Position numbers and translations under genes: made by a program
NCBI GenBank assembly: GCA_934729465.1
Contig: CAKVEP010000005.1
Span: 1-64,000, forward strand
Direction of reading: 5' to 3'
DNA: 64,000 bases
DNA from: an uncultured Eubacteriales bacterium
GTDB lineage: Bacteria; Bacillota; Clostridia; Oscillospirales; Acutalibacteraceae
The notes under the pieces: model-generated
Database searches by the model: none
What the model saw: the letters and a program-made list of their open reading frames with translations, nothing else
Told to the model about the DNA's origin: nothing
Shown: piece by piece, positions 1 through 9,700 of the stretch
Layout: each line of letters opens with the position of its first letter
Position numbering within the stretch: the stretch's first letter is position 1

Positions 1-475
1 TTGTCAACACTATTTTTTATCTTCAGACATTGAAATACTTTTATCTTAATCACCAATAAATTTTTATGTATATTTTATATCTTTAAATGTCTTCTAAATG
101 TCTTCAAAAGCCAAAATCGCCAAAGCACTTTCAGACTAAAATCCCTCAGTCCCGTTCTTTGGCTAATTTTATGCGATGTTATTTTTAATATCTTCGAGTG
201 TAATTGGAGTCGAACTGCGGTATTTATTCATAACATTTTCGAATTTTTGTGTGTTTAAATTAAAAATATCACAAAGTATCATATCCATTAATATTGGTTC
301 CTTTCCGGGGTGATTCTCAACATCTCCACATTCCCGGTAAATACTATTCTCAAATCTAAACATTGGTATAAGAGAAAATATTTTATATAAAGGAGACCTT
401 TCTTTAAAATTTATAATTTACATATTACTATTTAGATAAAATTTTGTAAAACTTATGTTATTTTAATATTTATAC
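1..475. other. AT-rich left edge with little recognisable content
   Basis: Apart from one doubtful small reading frame (169-363, minus) I see no gene here. A 7-bp inverted repeat GCCAAAG (119-125) / CTTTGGC (157-163), with a 31-base loop and a short T-rich tail, could be the terminator of a gene lying left of the window, but the long loop makes this weak. The rest is low-complexity A/T sequence leading into the promoter at 476. Confidence 0.4.
169..363 (-). CDS. doubtful small hypothetical protein, 64 aa
   Basis: Unrecognised. The reading frame has protein-like composition (a segment FENVMNKYRSSTPITLEDI near the C-terminus could be an amphipathic helix) and ATG at 363, but no convincing ribosome binding site lies upstream on the minus strand and no domain is visible. 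It may be the tail of a decayed gene or a chance frame. It is listed because it is the only plausible frame left of the NHLM operon and is not a shadow of another gene. Confidence 0.25.
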   Translation of the reverse strand: MFRFENSIYRECGDVENHPGKEPILMDMILCDIFNLNTQKFENVMNKYRSSTPITLEDIKNNIA

Positions 476-504
476 TTGACATTCATTTTATAATCATATA
501 AAAT
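476..504 (+). promoter_or_regulatory. sigma-A-type promoter of the NHLM export operon
   Basis: TTGACA at 476-481, a 17-base spacer and TAAAAT at 499-504. It lies about 85 bases before the first start codon and is the only good promoter seen before the three-gene operon. Confidence 0.65.
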
Positions 505-587
505 TATGCTCAAGTATTCATATTTTTGTTGATTAACGCCATATCAACGGAAATTATTAATATTTTTATTTTGAAAGGAATGATATT

Positions 588-1160
588 ATGGCAGAAAATG
601 AAATTTTTCGTAAAACTTCTTTAGAAAGGATATCTTCTCCGGAAAAGTTAAATGAGTATATAAAAATAACTAATCCGAGCCTTATAGCTATACTGGTTGC
701 TATATTTGCTATTTTGGCAGCTTGTTGCTCTTGGATATTTTCCGGCAATATTCCTAAGTATATGGATATTACAGGAGTAGCTGTTACCAAAAGCGACGGA
801 AATCAATACATATACAGCTATGTACCAATTTCAAGTGCTAAACGTATGGCTGAGGGCATGGAAGCTCAAATATCCCCTGACTATGCTTCAAGAGAAGAAT
901 ACGGATACAAGCAAGGTACAATAATAAAAGTAGGCAAAGAAATATCTACATATGAAGACTTGGAAAACAATTTTTCAAATCCAAGTATAGTAACTCCTAT
1001 TTTGCCAACCGATGGTTCAAATTTCGTTGAGATAGTTATTGACCAAGGAAAATGGTCTAACGAAAAAGGGGAAAGTATTGATATAACCGATGGTTCAACA
1101 TGTAATGTTTCTGTTGTTATAGGCGAACAAAAACCTTACAAACTTATTTTTAATAATTAA
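588..1160 (+). CDS. NHLM bacteriocin system secretion protein (HlyD-like), short form
   Basis: Periplasmic-adaptor-like subunit of a nitrile-hydratase-leader microcin (NHLM) export system. Seen: an N-terminal cytosolic start with FRKTSLERISSPEKLNEYI, a motif typical of this family, then one transmembrane helix at about residues 35-57. A compact beta-rich C-terminal part follows, including REEYGYKQGTI and a final NVSVVIGEQKPYKLIF strand as in HlyD-family NHLM proteins. At 190 residues it appears to lack the long coiled-coil hairpin and lipoyl region that longer members insert after the membrane helix. ATG at 588 follows GAAAGGAA. The two ABC exporters follow in the same operon (15-base gap). 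Family assignment is good; what the short form implies mechanically is inference. Confidence 0.8.
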   Translation: MAENEIFRKTSLERISSPEKLNEYIKITNPSLIAILVAIFAILAACCSWIFSGNIPKYMDITGVAVTKSDGNQYIYSYVPISSAKRMAEGMEAQISPDYASREEYGYKQGTIIKVGKEISTYEDLENNFSNPSIVTPILPTDGSNFVEIVIDQGKWSNEKGESIDITDGSTCNVSVVIGEQKPYKLIFNN

Positions 1161-1175
1161 GAGGAGGAGGATTTT

Positions 1176-3323
1176 ATGCATAAATTTGCTAAAAAGGTAC
1201 CTGTTATCATGCAAATGGAAGCTCTCGAATGTGGAGCTGCATGTCTGTGTATGATAGCGGCTTACTACAAAAAATGGATACCTCTGACTCAAGTACGTTC
1301 CGATTGCGGTGTTTCAAGAAACGGAAGCGTTGCTAAAAATATATTGTGCGCCGGAAGAGCTTATGGATTTGAGGCAGGAGGATACAAAATGGAACCTGCC
1401 GATTTACAAAATTTAACTCTCCCTGCTATACTTCACTGGGATTTTAACCACTTTGTTGTGTTATGCGGAATGGATTTGAAAAAAGGTAAATTCGTTATTA
1501 ACGACCCCGCAAGAGGAAGAGTTACAGTAAATATGGATGAATTCGACAGGTCTTTTACCGGTATAGTTTTGTCTTTCGTACCGGGGGAAAACTTTAAACC
1601 CGAAGGTAAGCCTAAAAGTGTTTGGAGTTTTGCAAAGAAATGTATGAAAGGGGCTATACTTCCTTTTTTACTCGCTGTAATAATCAGTATAGTAGGCACC
1701 GCAACCAGTATCATTTCACCTATATCTAGCAAGGTGTTTATTGATAATATTCTTTCTGGTAAAAACCCGGAATGGTTAATGCCGTTTTTAGGAATAATGC
1801 TGATAGTACTTTTCTTACAAGTCTTAATAGGAATCATAAACTCAATATACTGGCTAAAAATAGAAGGTAAATTTGCGGTATCGTCGAGTGCGGAATTTAT
1901 GTGGCACACTCTAAGACTTCCCATAGATTTCTTCTCCCAAAGATACATAGACGATATATCCGCACGTCAAAACTCAAACGCCGACATAGCCTTAACTTTA
2001 ATAAATAAGATTGCTCCTATATTTGTTAATGTGGCATCTCTTATATTTTATCTCTTTATAATGATTAACTACAGTTGGCAGTTAACCCTTATAGGCGTAT
2101 TTACAACTATATTTGATATGTTTATAGTAAAATACACATCTGAAAAGTTACTTAACTTTCAAAGGACAAGTATACCTAACCAAAGTAAGCTAGCAAACGT
2201 TACGTTTTCCGGTATCCAGATGATAGAAACAATTAAGTCTACCGGAGCTGAAAACGGATACTTCGAACGTTGGGCAGGATATTATGCAAAGCAAAACAAC
2301 TCTAATACTCAAATGGCTAATTTCTCGCTTTATTTTGGTATGATACCAAGCTTTTTACATCAAATTGCTTCTACTGTGTTACTTTTGTCGGGTGTATATA
2401 TGATTATGGACGGCAGCTTTACAATTGGTATGCTTACTGCGTTTAACGGATTTTTGTCATCATTTCTATCTCCTATATCAGACCTTATGGACGTTTACCA
2501 AAGTTTCGTTCAGATGAAAAACGACATCGACAGAATCGAAGATGTTATGGAATGTCCAACAGACGTAAATGAAGACGTTAAATCAAACAAAGAAGAAGAC
2601 AAATTAACAGGAAACCTTCAAATAAACAATATTACATTCGGATATAGTAAATTAGCTCCCCCGCTAATAGAAAACTTTTCCCTTTCTTTAAAACCCGGTT
2701 CATCCGTGGCACTTGTTGGCGGTAGTGGTAGCGGTAAGTCAACAATAGCTAAGCTCATAATGGGGCTATACAACGTTTGGGATGGTGAAATTTTATTTGA
2801 TGGCAAAAAAAGAAACGAAATTGACAATTACAAATTTCACAGTTCAATATCAATGGTTGACCAAGATAAAATATTATTTAACGACACCATTAAAAACAAT
2901 ATAAAAATGTGGGACGAATCCATAGAAGATTTTGCTATGATTTTAGCTGCAAGAGATGCTGATATTCATGAAGCTATAATTAAGCGCCCGGACGGATATA
3001 ACCACGTTATAAGAGAAGGCGGCAAAGACTTTTCAGGTGGACAATGTCAAAGAATGGAAATAGCAAGAGTTTTAGCCCAAGAGCCAACAATAATAATCTT
3101 AGACGAAGCAACTTCTGCTTTGGACGCTAAAACAGAATGTACTGTTATGAATAACATACGTAAATTAGGATGTACATGTATAGTTGTGGCTCATAGGCTG
3201 TCTACAATCCGTGACTGCGATGAAATCATAGTTTTAGATAAGGGACAAGTGGTTGAACGTGGTACTCACGATGAATTGATGAAAAACGGAAAAAAATATG
3301 CCGAACTCGTTACTACTGAATAA
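1176..3323 (+). CDS. NHLM-type peptidase-containing ABC exporter (C39 peptidase-TM-ATPase)
   Basis: Leader-processing peptide exporter in the inner position of the NHLM operon. The N-terminal C39 cysteine protease domain (residues about 8-135) carries Cys19 in LECGAACL, His92 in the FNHFVVL segment and Asp110 in INDPA, so the protease looks intact. A six-helix ABC transmembrane domain (about 155-440) follows. The ATPase domain has Walker A GGSGSGKST, signature FSGGQ and Walker B with D-loop IILDEATSALD. It would cut a leader after a double-glycine-type site and export the core peptide. The start at 1176 follows GAGGAGGAGG. No substrate gene is seen next to it. Confidence 0.9.
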   Translation: MHKFAKKVPVIMQMEALECGAACLCMIAAYYKKWIPLTQVRSDCGVSRNGSVAKNILCAGRAYGFEAGGYKMEPADLQNLTLPAILHWDFNHFVVLCGMDLKKGKFVINDPARGRVTVNMDEFDRSFTGIVLSFVPGENFKPEGKPKSVWSFAKKCMKGAILPFLLAVIISIVGTATSIISPISSKVFIDNILSGKNPEWLMPFLGIMLIVLFLQVLIGIINSIYWLKIEGKFAVSSSAEFMWHTLRLPIDFFSQRYIDDISARQNSNADIALTLINKIAPIFVNVASLIFYLFIMINYSWQLTLIGVFTTIFDMFIVKYTSEKLLNFQRTSIPNQSKLANVTFSGIQMIETIKSTGAENGYFERWAGYYAKQNNSNTQMANFSLYFGMIPSFLHQIASTVLLLSGVYMIMDGSFTIGMLTAFNGFLSSFLSPISDLMDVYQSFVQMKNDIDRIEDVMECPTDVNEDVKSNKEEDKLTGNLQINNITFGYSKLAPPLIENFSLSLKPGSSVALVGGSGSGKSTIAKLIMGLYNVWDGEILFDGKKRNEIDNYKFHSSISMVDQDKILFNDTIKNNIKMWDESIEDFAMILAARDADIHEAIIKRPDGYNHVIREGGKDFSGGQCQRMEIARVLAQEPTIIILDEATSALDAKTECTVMNNIRKLGCTCIVVAHRLSTIRDCDEIIVLDKGQVVERGTHDELMKNGKKYAELVTTE

Positions 3324-3341
3324 TTTAGGAGGTGAAATTTA

Positions 3342-5504
3342 ATGGATTATAGTTTTTTTGAAAATCAAATAAATAAACGTAGAAGATACGACGATGAGAT
3401 GTTTAAGGACGCATTTTCTGATTTGCTATCTATACTCGGAATAGACGGACCAAAGGCTGTTACTCAAGCCAAAACCGCTTTAACTCAAATTCTCAAATAT
3501 CTGAATTTGCCGATACCTGAAATTCCTGAAAATGTTACGGAAGTGGAAGCTCAACTTGAGTATATGCTAAAGCCTTCAGGAACAATGAAAAGAAGAGTAG
3601 AATTGCTTGGAGAGTGGTGGAAAGACTGTACAGGTTGTCTTTTAGGCAGCACAAAAGATGGTAATGTTGTTGCCATTATACCAAGTAAGTGGTCTGGGTA
3701 TGAATACCGCGACACTAATGGAAAAATTGTTAAAGTAAACAAAGAAACAGCTAAAAATTTAAATGTTGATGCGTTTTGTTTTTATAGGTCGTTCCCTATG
3801 AAAAAGTTAAAAATAAAAGACCTTCTTGTGTTTATGTTTAAAAGTCTTTCCAGAATGGACATTGTTTTCATTTTATCTGCAACGCTTATAGTACAGCTTC
3901 TTGCAATGTTAACTCCTTACACAAACCAAATTATAATGAATATATTAATTCCATCCGGTTCTAAAAGTCTTATCGCTCCGGTAGCTTCATTATTAATGGG
4001 AATTGCCGTAGGAAGTTCTCTTATCAAAGTCACACAAAGTATAATTTTAAATAGGTTTAGCAGTAAACTTAATTTGTCTGTTAACAGCGCTTTGATGATA
4101 AGAATATTTAATCTTCCGGTAAATTTCTTTAAGGAGTACAATTCCGCAGAACTTGCCAACAGAATGGGATATATTACTCAGCTTTGTCAGTTGCTTGCGA
4201 ATGCTATTCTTTCAACTGGTCTTTCAACCGTGTTTTCGTTAGGATTTATATTCCAGATGCATCAATACGCTCCCACGCTGGTTGTTCCGGGTATGATTAT
4301 AATTTCCGTAACTATACTATTCTTAGTATTAGGAACAATAGTGAAACAGCAGATAAATAAAAAATCTATCGAGCTAACGCCTAAACTTAGTGCTTTAACC
4401 CACTCATTATTTGGAGGTATACAAAAAATAAAAGTGGCGGGAGCTGAAAAAAGAGCTTTTGCAAAGTGGGCAGAACAGTACTCTGAGGTTGAAAAACTTA
4501 CATATTCTCCCCCTATGTTTTTAAAATCTTACAGTGTAATAAGTACTGTAATATCTTCACTTGGAATGATTGCAATTTATTATGTGGCAGCTACTTCTAA
4601 AGTTCCAATTGCAAACTATACCAGTTTCTATTCAGCTTATGGTTCTGTAGCGTCGGCTCTTTTAACTCTTAGTAATGTGGCTTTAAACATAGCTAACCTT
4701 GGTCCGATTTTAGACATGATTAAACCTATCATGGAGGCTGAGCCCGAAATTGACGACGGAAGAAAAATTGTTACTTCCTTATCAGGTAATATTGAAGTAA
4801 ATAACGTTACTTTTAGATATGGCGATGGTCCTGTTATCCTTAATGACATAAGCCTTAAAATCAAAAAAGGCGAATATGTTGCAATAGTCGGTAAAACAGG
4901 GTGCGGAAAATCTACCCTTTTAAGACTTTTACTCGGATTTGAAACTCCTGAAAAGGGCGGTATATACTACAATGGTCGAGACCTTAACACTTTAGACCTT
5001 AGAAGTGTTAGACAAAAAATTGGAGTTGTAATGCAAAACGGTTCGTTATTCCCCGGAGATATATTCTCAAATATAGTTGTTACAGCTCCGTGGAAAACCC
5101 TCAACGACGCTTGGGAAGCTGCAAAACTTGCCGGAATAGACGAAGATATAAAAGCTATGCCTATGAATATGAGTACTTTAATTTCAGAAGGTGCCGGAGG
5201 AATATCCGGAGGTCAAAAACAAAGAATCATGATTGCCAGAGCTATAATCGGCAGACCATCAATTTTGTTTTTCGACGAGGCCACCTCAGCTTTGGACAAC
5301 ATTACTCAAAGTCACGTTGCAAACAGTATAGCATCACTTAATTGTACAAGGCTTGTTATTGCTCATAGGTTGTCAACTATCAAGCACTGCGATAGAATTA
5401 TAGTGCTAGACGATGGCAAAATAGCAGAGGAAGGCAACTATGAAGAACTTATGTCTAAGAAGGGAATATTCTACGAATTGGCTATTCGTCAGGTAGCTGA
5501 ATAA
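3342..5504 (+). CDS. NHLM-type ABC exporter, second subunit
   Basis: Second ABC transporter of the NHLM system, probably acting with the peptidase-ABC subunit encoded 18 bases upstream. The first 150 residues or so are not a C39 peptidase: no Cys/His pair is seen, and the segment around GEWWKDCTGCLLGSTKDGNVV resembles the unique N-terminal domain of the NHLM ABC2 family. A six-helix membrane domain follows (about 165-455), then an ATPase domain with Walker A GKTGCGKST, signature ISGGQKQR and FFDEATSALD. The start follows AGGAGGTG. A hairpin terminator closes the operon just downstream. Whether the two ABC proteins form a heterodimer is inference. Confidence 0.88.
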   Translation: MDYSFFENQINKRRRYDDEMFKDAFSDLLSILGIDGPKAVTQAKTALTQILKYLNLPIPEIPENVTEVEAQLEYMLKPSGTMKRRVELLGEWWKDCTGCLLGSTKDGNVVAIIPSKWSGYEYRDTNGKIVKVNKETAKNLNVDAFCFYRSFPMKKLKIKDLLVFMFKSLSRMDIVFILSATLIVQLLAMLTPYTNQIIMNILIPSGSKSLIAPVASLLMGIAVGSSLIKVTQSIILNRFSSKLNLSVNSALMIRIFNLPVNFFKEYNSAELANRMGYITQLCQLLANAILSTGLSTVFSLGFIFQMHQYAPTLVVPGMIIISVTILFLVLGTIVKQQINKKSIELTPKLSALTHSLFGGIQKIKVAGAEKRAFAKWAEQYSEVEKLTYSPPMFLKSYSVISTVISSLGMIAIYYVAATSKVPIANYTSFYSAYGSVASALLTLSNVALNIANLGPILDMIKPIMEAEPEIDDGRKIVTSLSGNIEVNNVTFRYGDGPVILNDISLKIKKGEYVAIVGKTGCGKSTLLRLLLGFETPEKGGIYYNGRDLNTLDLRSVRQKIGVVMQNGSLFPGDIFSNIVVTAPWKTLNDAWEAAKLAGIDEDIKAMPMNMSTLISEGAGGISGGQKQRIMIARAIIGRPSILFFDEATSALDNITQSHVANSIASLNCTRLVIAHRLSTIKHCDRIIVLDDGKIAEEGNYEELMSKKGIFYELAIRQVAE

Positions 5505-5514
5505 AACAAATTAC

Positions 5515-5548
5515 AAAGCACCATAAATATAAATGGTGCTTTATTTTA
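5515..5548 (+). terminator. rho-independent terminator of the NHLM operon
   Basis: Perfect 10-bp stem AAAGCACCAT (5515-5524) / ATGGTGCTTT (5533-5542) with an 8-base loop, followed by a T-rich stretch, 11 bases after the last stop codon. Confidence 0.85.
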
Positions 5549-5633
5549 TTATAATTTAATTTTACTATATAAATAATATTTGACATATTAAATATTTTAA
5601 TTTTATAACTCTTTTTAAAAAACTATAGATTAC

Positions 5634-5662
5634 TTGACAATTTTATTCACATATTGTATAAT
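5634..5662 (+). promoter_or_regulatory. consensus sigma-A promoter
   Basis: TTGACA (5634-5639), exactly 17 bases, TATAAT (5657-5662): a full match to the vegetative consensus, 38 bases before the TTG start of the 266-residue gene. It implies strong expression of that gene independent of the NHLM operon. Confidence 0.8.
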
Positions 5663-5699
5663 TTATTATAAGTATTTTTAATAAAAAGGAGAGATAAAG

Positions 5700-6500
5700 T
5701 TGACAATAGACATTCCAAAAGAGAAATATTATCAATGGAAACAGGCTTACAAGGCTTGTAAAAAGCAATCAAGCGTTGCAATAAAAGACTTATATGATAC
5801 TTACTTCTTAGGGTACATACGTGATGAATATACTAAAACGTTTAAAGAGGTGATAGAAAATACGGCAACAAAAAAGTCCGAAATAAGCTTAAATGATTTT
5901 CAAACTTTTCTAAATAATGTAATTACTCGCTCCAATAAGTACCTACAGGATGAAAAAAAGTGGTCTCCATTTTATAAGAAAAAACGTCAACAAGCAGTAA
6001 ACTACCTTATAGTAGCAAGTCAAAACTTAAATAATTATATTAACGACGCTCTTAAAAAAGAAAAAATGGACCCTCTACTTAGCTCTGAAGTATTAGATAT
6101 AATTGAAGGTATGAAGGTTAGCGAAACTAAAATTAGTATACAAAGAAAAATGAAATGTTTACCTTTTGTATTGGATGTCCCGTGGCTTCCATATACTGAG
6201 AGTACAACCTTAAGAGTATACATCATCCTTAAAGGCGAAGGAAACTTGCTTAGCAAATTAAATAATCAGGTTGATTTGGCAAATTATGAATTTGCTAATG
6301 GGACAAAGTACACTGACAAAAATTTTAAATCCAGAAAATTTTATAAAATCGCCTCAAACTCCGTTCAACCGCTTCTTTCTAACCTTGTTGGAAAACTTTC
6401 TGTTGATATATATTTGTCTCCAAATGACATTGGAAGTAAATTACTTAAAAAATGCGTTTCATTTGATAGTGAACAGGTTTTAAAATATACAGATTTATAA
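5700..6500 (+). CDS. unrecognised 266-aa protein with strong promoter
   Basis: I do not recognise this protein. It starts with TTG at 5700 behind AAAGGAGAG. It has no signal peptide or membrane helix. The first 150 residues are lysine-rich and mostly helical in character. A beta-rich C-terminal half contains an SxxxIQRKMKCLPF segment, WLPYTESTTLRVYIILKG and VGKLSVDIYLSP, suggesting a small folded domain. It is monocistronic, with a perfect promoter and its own hairpin terminator downstream. It sits between the NHLM exporter and the giant acidic protein; whether it works with either is unknown. Confidence 0.8.
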   Translation: MTIDIPKEKYYQWKQAYKACKKQSSVAIKDLYDTYFLGYIRDEYTKTFKEVIENTATKKSEISLNDFQTFLNNVITRSNKYLQDEKKWSPFYKKKRQQAVNYLIVASQNLNNYINDALKKEKMDPLLSSEVLDIIEGMKVSETKISIQRKMKCLPFVLDVPWLPYTESTTLRVYIILKGEGNLLSKLNNQVDLANYEFANGTKYTDKNFKSRKFYKIASNSVQPLLSNLVGKLSVDIYLSPNDIGSKLLKKCVSFDSEQVLKYTDL

Positions 6501-6504
6501 CTTT

Positions 6505-6567
6505 AAAGGAGGACACACTATACAAATATCTATCAAAATAATTCGTATACTCAAAAACCGAAATTAA
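6505..6567 (+). pseudogene. orphan ribosome binding site with possible vestigial leader frame
   Basis: AAAGGAGG at 6505-6512 is an ideal ribosome binding site, yet no ATG, GTG or TTG lies 5-10 bases downstream. The only frame in register begins with ATA at 6520 and reads 15 codons (rich in I, K and R) to TAA at 6565. Either a gene was deleted here, or a rare-start mini-peptide is made. Low confidence. Confidence 0.25.
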
Positions 6568-6587
6568 AAATCTACGCTTAAAAAACG

Positions 6588-6632
6588 CTCTTTAAGAAGA
6601 CGAACAATCCTTCTTAAAGGGTACTTTTGTTT
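6588..6632 (+). terminator. rho-independent terminator after the 266-aa gene
   Basis: Perfect 10-bp stem CTTTAAGAAG (6590-6599) / CTTCTTAAAG (6610-6619), extended by a few weaker pairs, with a T-rich tail TACTTTTGTTT. Confidence 0.75.
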
Positions 6633-6668
6633 ATTACACAATAAAAAATTTTTGTTTCTCACATAATA

Positions 6669-6711
6669 AAAGATATATGCAGTAATTACAAACTACATAT
6701 ATCTTTATTTT
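6669..6711. terminator. hairpin between convergent genes
   Basis: Perfect 11-bp stem AAAGATATATG (6669-6679) / CATATATCTTT (6696-6706). The T-run lies on the plus-strand side, while the leftward 1222-residue gene ends at 6712, so it may work as a shared terminator for both directions. Confidence 0.6.
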
Positions 6712-9700
6712 TTATAATTTTATTTTCCAATTATCATCAGTTATTATGGCATCGCTTCCCGAATTTTCTTTAATCATAGATTGTCTATCTTTTATGGCGT
6801 TTAAATAGCGTGTTCCAAGATACTGCTTTATATCACCATCTTCTTCCAGACCATGCAATGAATTTGTTAAATTTTTAAAGAACAGTTTTGCGTTGGATAT
6901 TAAAACTTTAGCATTACTGTTTCTAAAATTCTTACTTAAAAATCTTTCATCGCCTTCCTCTATCTTTTTTTGGGCTTGCTGAACCAAGTTTGCTTGTTTA
7001 CCGCTCATAACCTTAGTATTCTTAGCGATACACATTATTATAATTCTGTATTTTGCACGTAAATATCTCCAACATTCTTGAACTTCGTTAAAATCATTAA
7101 AGTTTATATCGTCGATATTATCTACATTATATTTATCACCAACATCAGATTTAACGTTTTCATTGCTGATATTCTGATTATCATTACTTTGATTTTCATT
7201 TGACTTCATAGTCTGAAAATTTTTCTGATTTTCACTTAAAGTATTTTTCAAATCTTTTATCTCATTCGAGTGAGGATTATCTTCTTGGTTAGGAAATACT
7301 TCATAGGCAGTGAAATATTCACTGAAAACATCCATAAATAAATTCAAATCAACTTTTTTGTTTTTCATGAACTGTATCCAAAATTTAGGAGTCAAATTGA
7401 AAGTTTTCGATAAAATTAGGAATTTTAAATAAACAGGACTTGTTGCTAAATCTTTAGGCGGCACATTCAAAAAACTAGAAATAAATTTAAGGTCTTCACC
7501 TTTAATTGAGGTACCATCTCTATAGCTGTTAAGAATAGCTTTTGACATATAATCACTAATAATTTTAGGATACTCATAATCACTCTTAAGTTCAGGCGGT
7601 TCATGGTCACTCTTAAGTTCAGGCGGTTCGTGGTCACTCTTAAGTTCAGGTGGTTCATGGTCGCTCTTAAGCTCAGGTGGCTCGTGGTCGCTCTTAAGCT
7701 CAGGTGGTTCATGGTCGCTCTTAAGCTCAGGTGGTTCATGGTCACTCTTAAGCTCAGGTGGTTCATGGTCACTCTTAAGCTCAGGCGGTTCATGGTCACT
7801 CTTAAGCTCAGGCGGATTATAGTCACTAACGATTGGCGGCGGATTATCATTACCACCGTTTTGTTGAGCTTCATTTTTTGAAGCCTCAGAGTTACCTTCT
7901 TCCTCTTCCTCTTGGTCCTCACCTTCGTCCTCTGTTTCACCACTAATCGAATCAATAATTTTTGTTTCTCCAGGCGTTTCTTTAGGCTTAGCCATTAAAC
8001 AAATTAACCCCATTATTTTGAGCTTGTCGCTGTCGCTTAAAGAACTTTCGTTTGTTTGGTTATCAGGATTATTCGAAAGCTCTTTTTCCAGTTGATTGCG
8101 ATATTTGGTTAAATATCTAAAACAATATGTATCCACCAAATCAATATATCTTTTCTCTGCGAAATATGTTGGATAAAGCTTTCCTAAAAGCTCTTTTCTA
8201 TACATATTTTTATATTTTTCTTGTTTTTCCTCCGCCTTTTTTTCATCCTCGTCTCGTTTTTTACCTTTACTAGTTTCAGAAGGTTGAGTTTCCTTGGGTG
8301 TTGTTATCGCAGAGTCTATGGTTGAAGAAGCCTTTTGTTGGGTATTTTTAGCTGCTTGAGTTGCAGAAGCTCTAAAAGAGTCTTGGATTTCGTCTAATTC
8401 TTCTTGAACTTTACCATCTGATGGAAACATATATTCACTTTTAAGTTTATGATCAGCTTCACTTTTAATTATACCCGTCTTATTAAGTCTGGTCCAAAAT
8501 TCTTTTTCTCCTTTCGACCCTAAGTCTCTAGATATTTTTGTTTGATAATTTTTTATATCACTTCCTCTAAATGATTCAAATAGATCTTCAAGTTGTTCGA
8601 ACATTGACTCATAGTTTTCTCCTACCTTGTCGTTACTTTTAGACTGTTTAAGTTGTTCGAAAATATTTCTTTCATCAGCTTTTTTCGCCAAATCTTTATA
8701 AATTTTATCAACTTTGTTATCATCTTTCGCTTCACTTAAAATAAAATGACATAACTCAATTTTAAATAAAAACTCAGCAGGAAATTTCCATCTTTCTTTA
8801 TCTTCTTGATCTTGATCCCCTTCCTTTTTGCTTTTTTTCGTACTCCAGCCTTCTTCAGCATTTTTTCCTAGTCTCTTTTCAAAATCTAATTGTAGCTTAA
8901 TATGCTCTAAAACCTCTGGAACTACAATCGGATTTTTTATATCTCCGCCTGCGCAAACCTCCGCCAAGCGGTTATTTATCTCAACTTGAAGTTTTTTAGG
9001 ATTCAAACAATATTCATCAATCTTTTTTTCATCTGCTGAAACGGCTTGTCTAATAATCGCAATCGACATTCCTATATCGCCTGCCGCAATTCTAGCCTCT
9101 CTAATTAATTCTTTGAATTGATCATCCCCTGAAATGTCTAATTTTTCTAAGGCGTCAATTATGTTTAAAAGACTAGTATCTTTAGTTAAGTTTCTTTGTT
9201 TCAGCTTTTCCTCGGCATTGGTTGCCTCAAATTTATACCAAGTAAAAGAACCCGGAAGTGAAGGAACTTGTATTTTCGAGATGATAGTTGGAGATATCCC
9301 CAAGGCTAAGCAAAAATCAACGAGCCTCTTTTCTACGGAGTTAAAATCATCTATAATACTGCTATCTTTTGCAGGTTTGACATATTCTTTATATTGTTTT
9401 TCAATAATCTTCTTATAACTTTTAACTTGCTTAACTACAGCATTATAGACTTCCACAGCTTCTTTATGCTCTCCTTTGGTCGATTTTATTGTTTCTTTTA
9501 TAGATTTAATTGTAGCCTTGCTTAAATCAAGTTTTTTAGCATCATCAAGTTTCTTTTGGTTTTGGTCAATAATTTTTTGCTTTTCATCGACGGCATCTTT
9601 ATATTCTTTTACTGTATCATTAAATTTATTATCTAATAATTGTTTAACTTTTTCAACTTTGTTAATGGCATTTAAAAAACTTCTTTTATCATCCACCTCT

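Noticed and set aside
7580..7822. Regular 27-bp repeats as a CRISPR array
   Set aside because: Units are contiguous with no spacers, keep one reading frame and vary only at silent positions, so they are protein repeats.
7467..7955. Long open frames on both strands over the repeat array (for example 7467-7955 minus, 7603-7881 plus)
   Set aside because: They arise because a 27-base repeat without stops is open in several frames; composition is L/R/V biased and no start signals exist.
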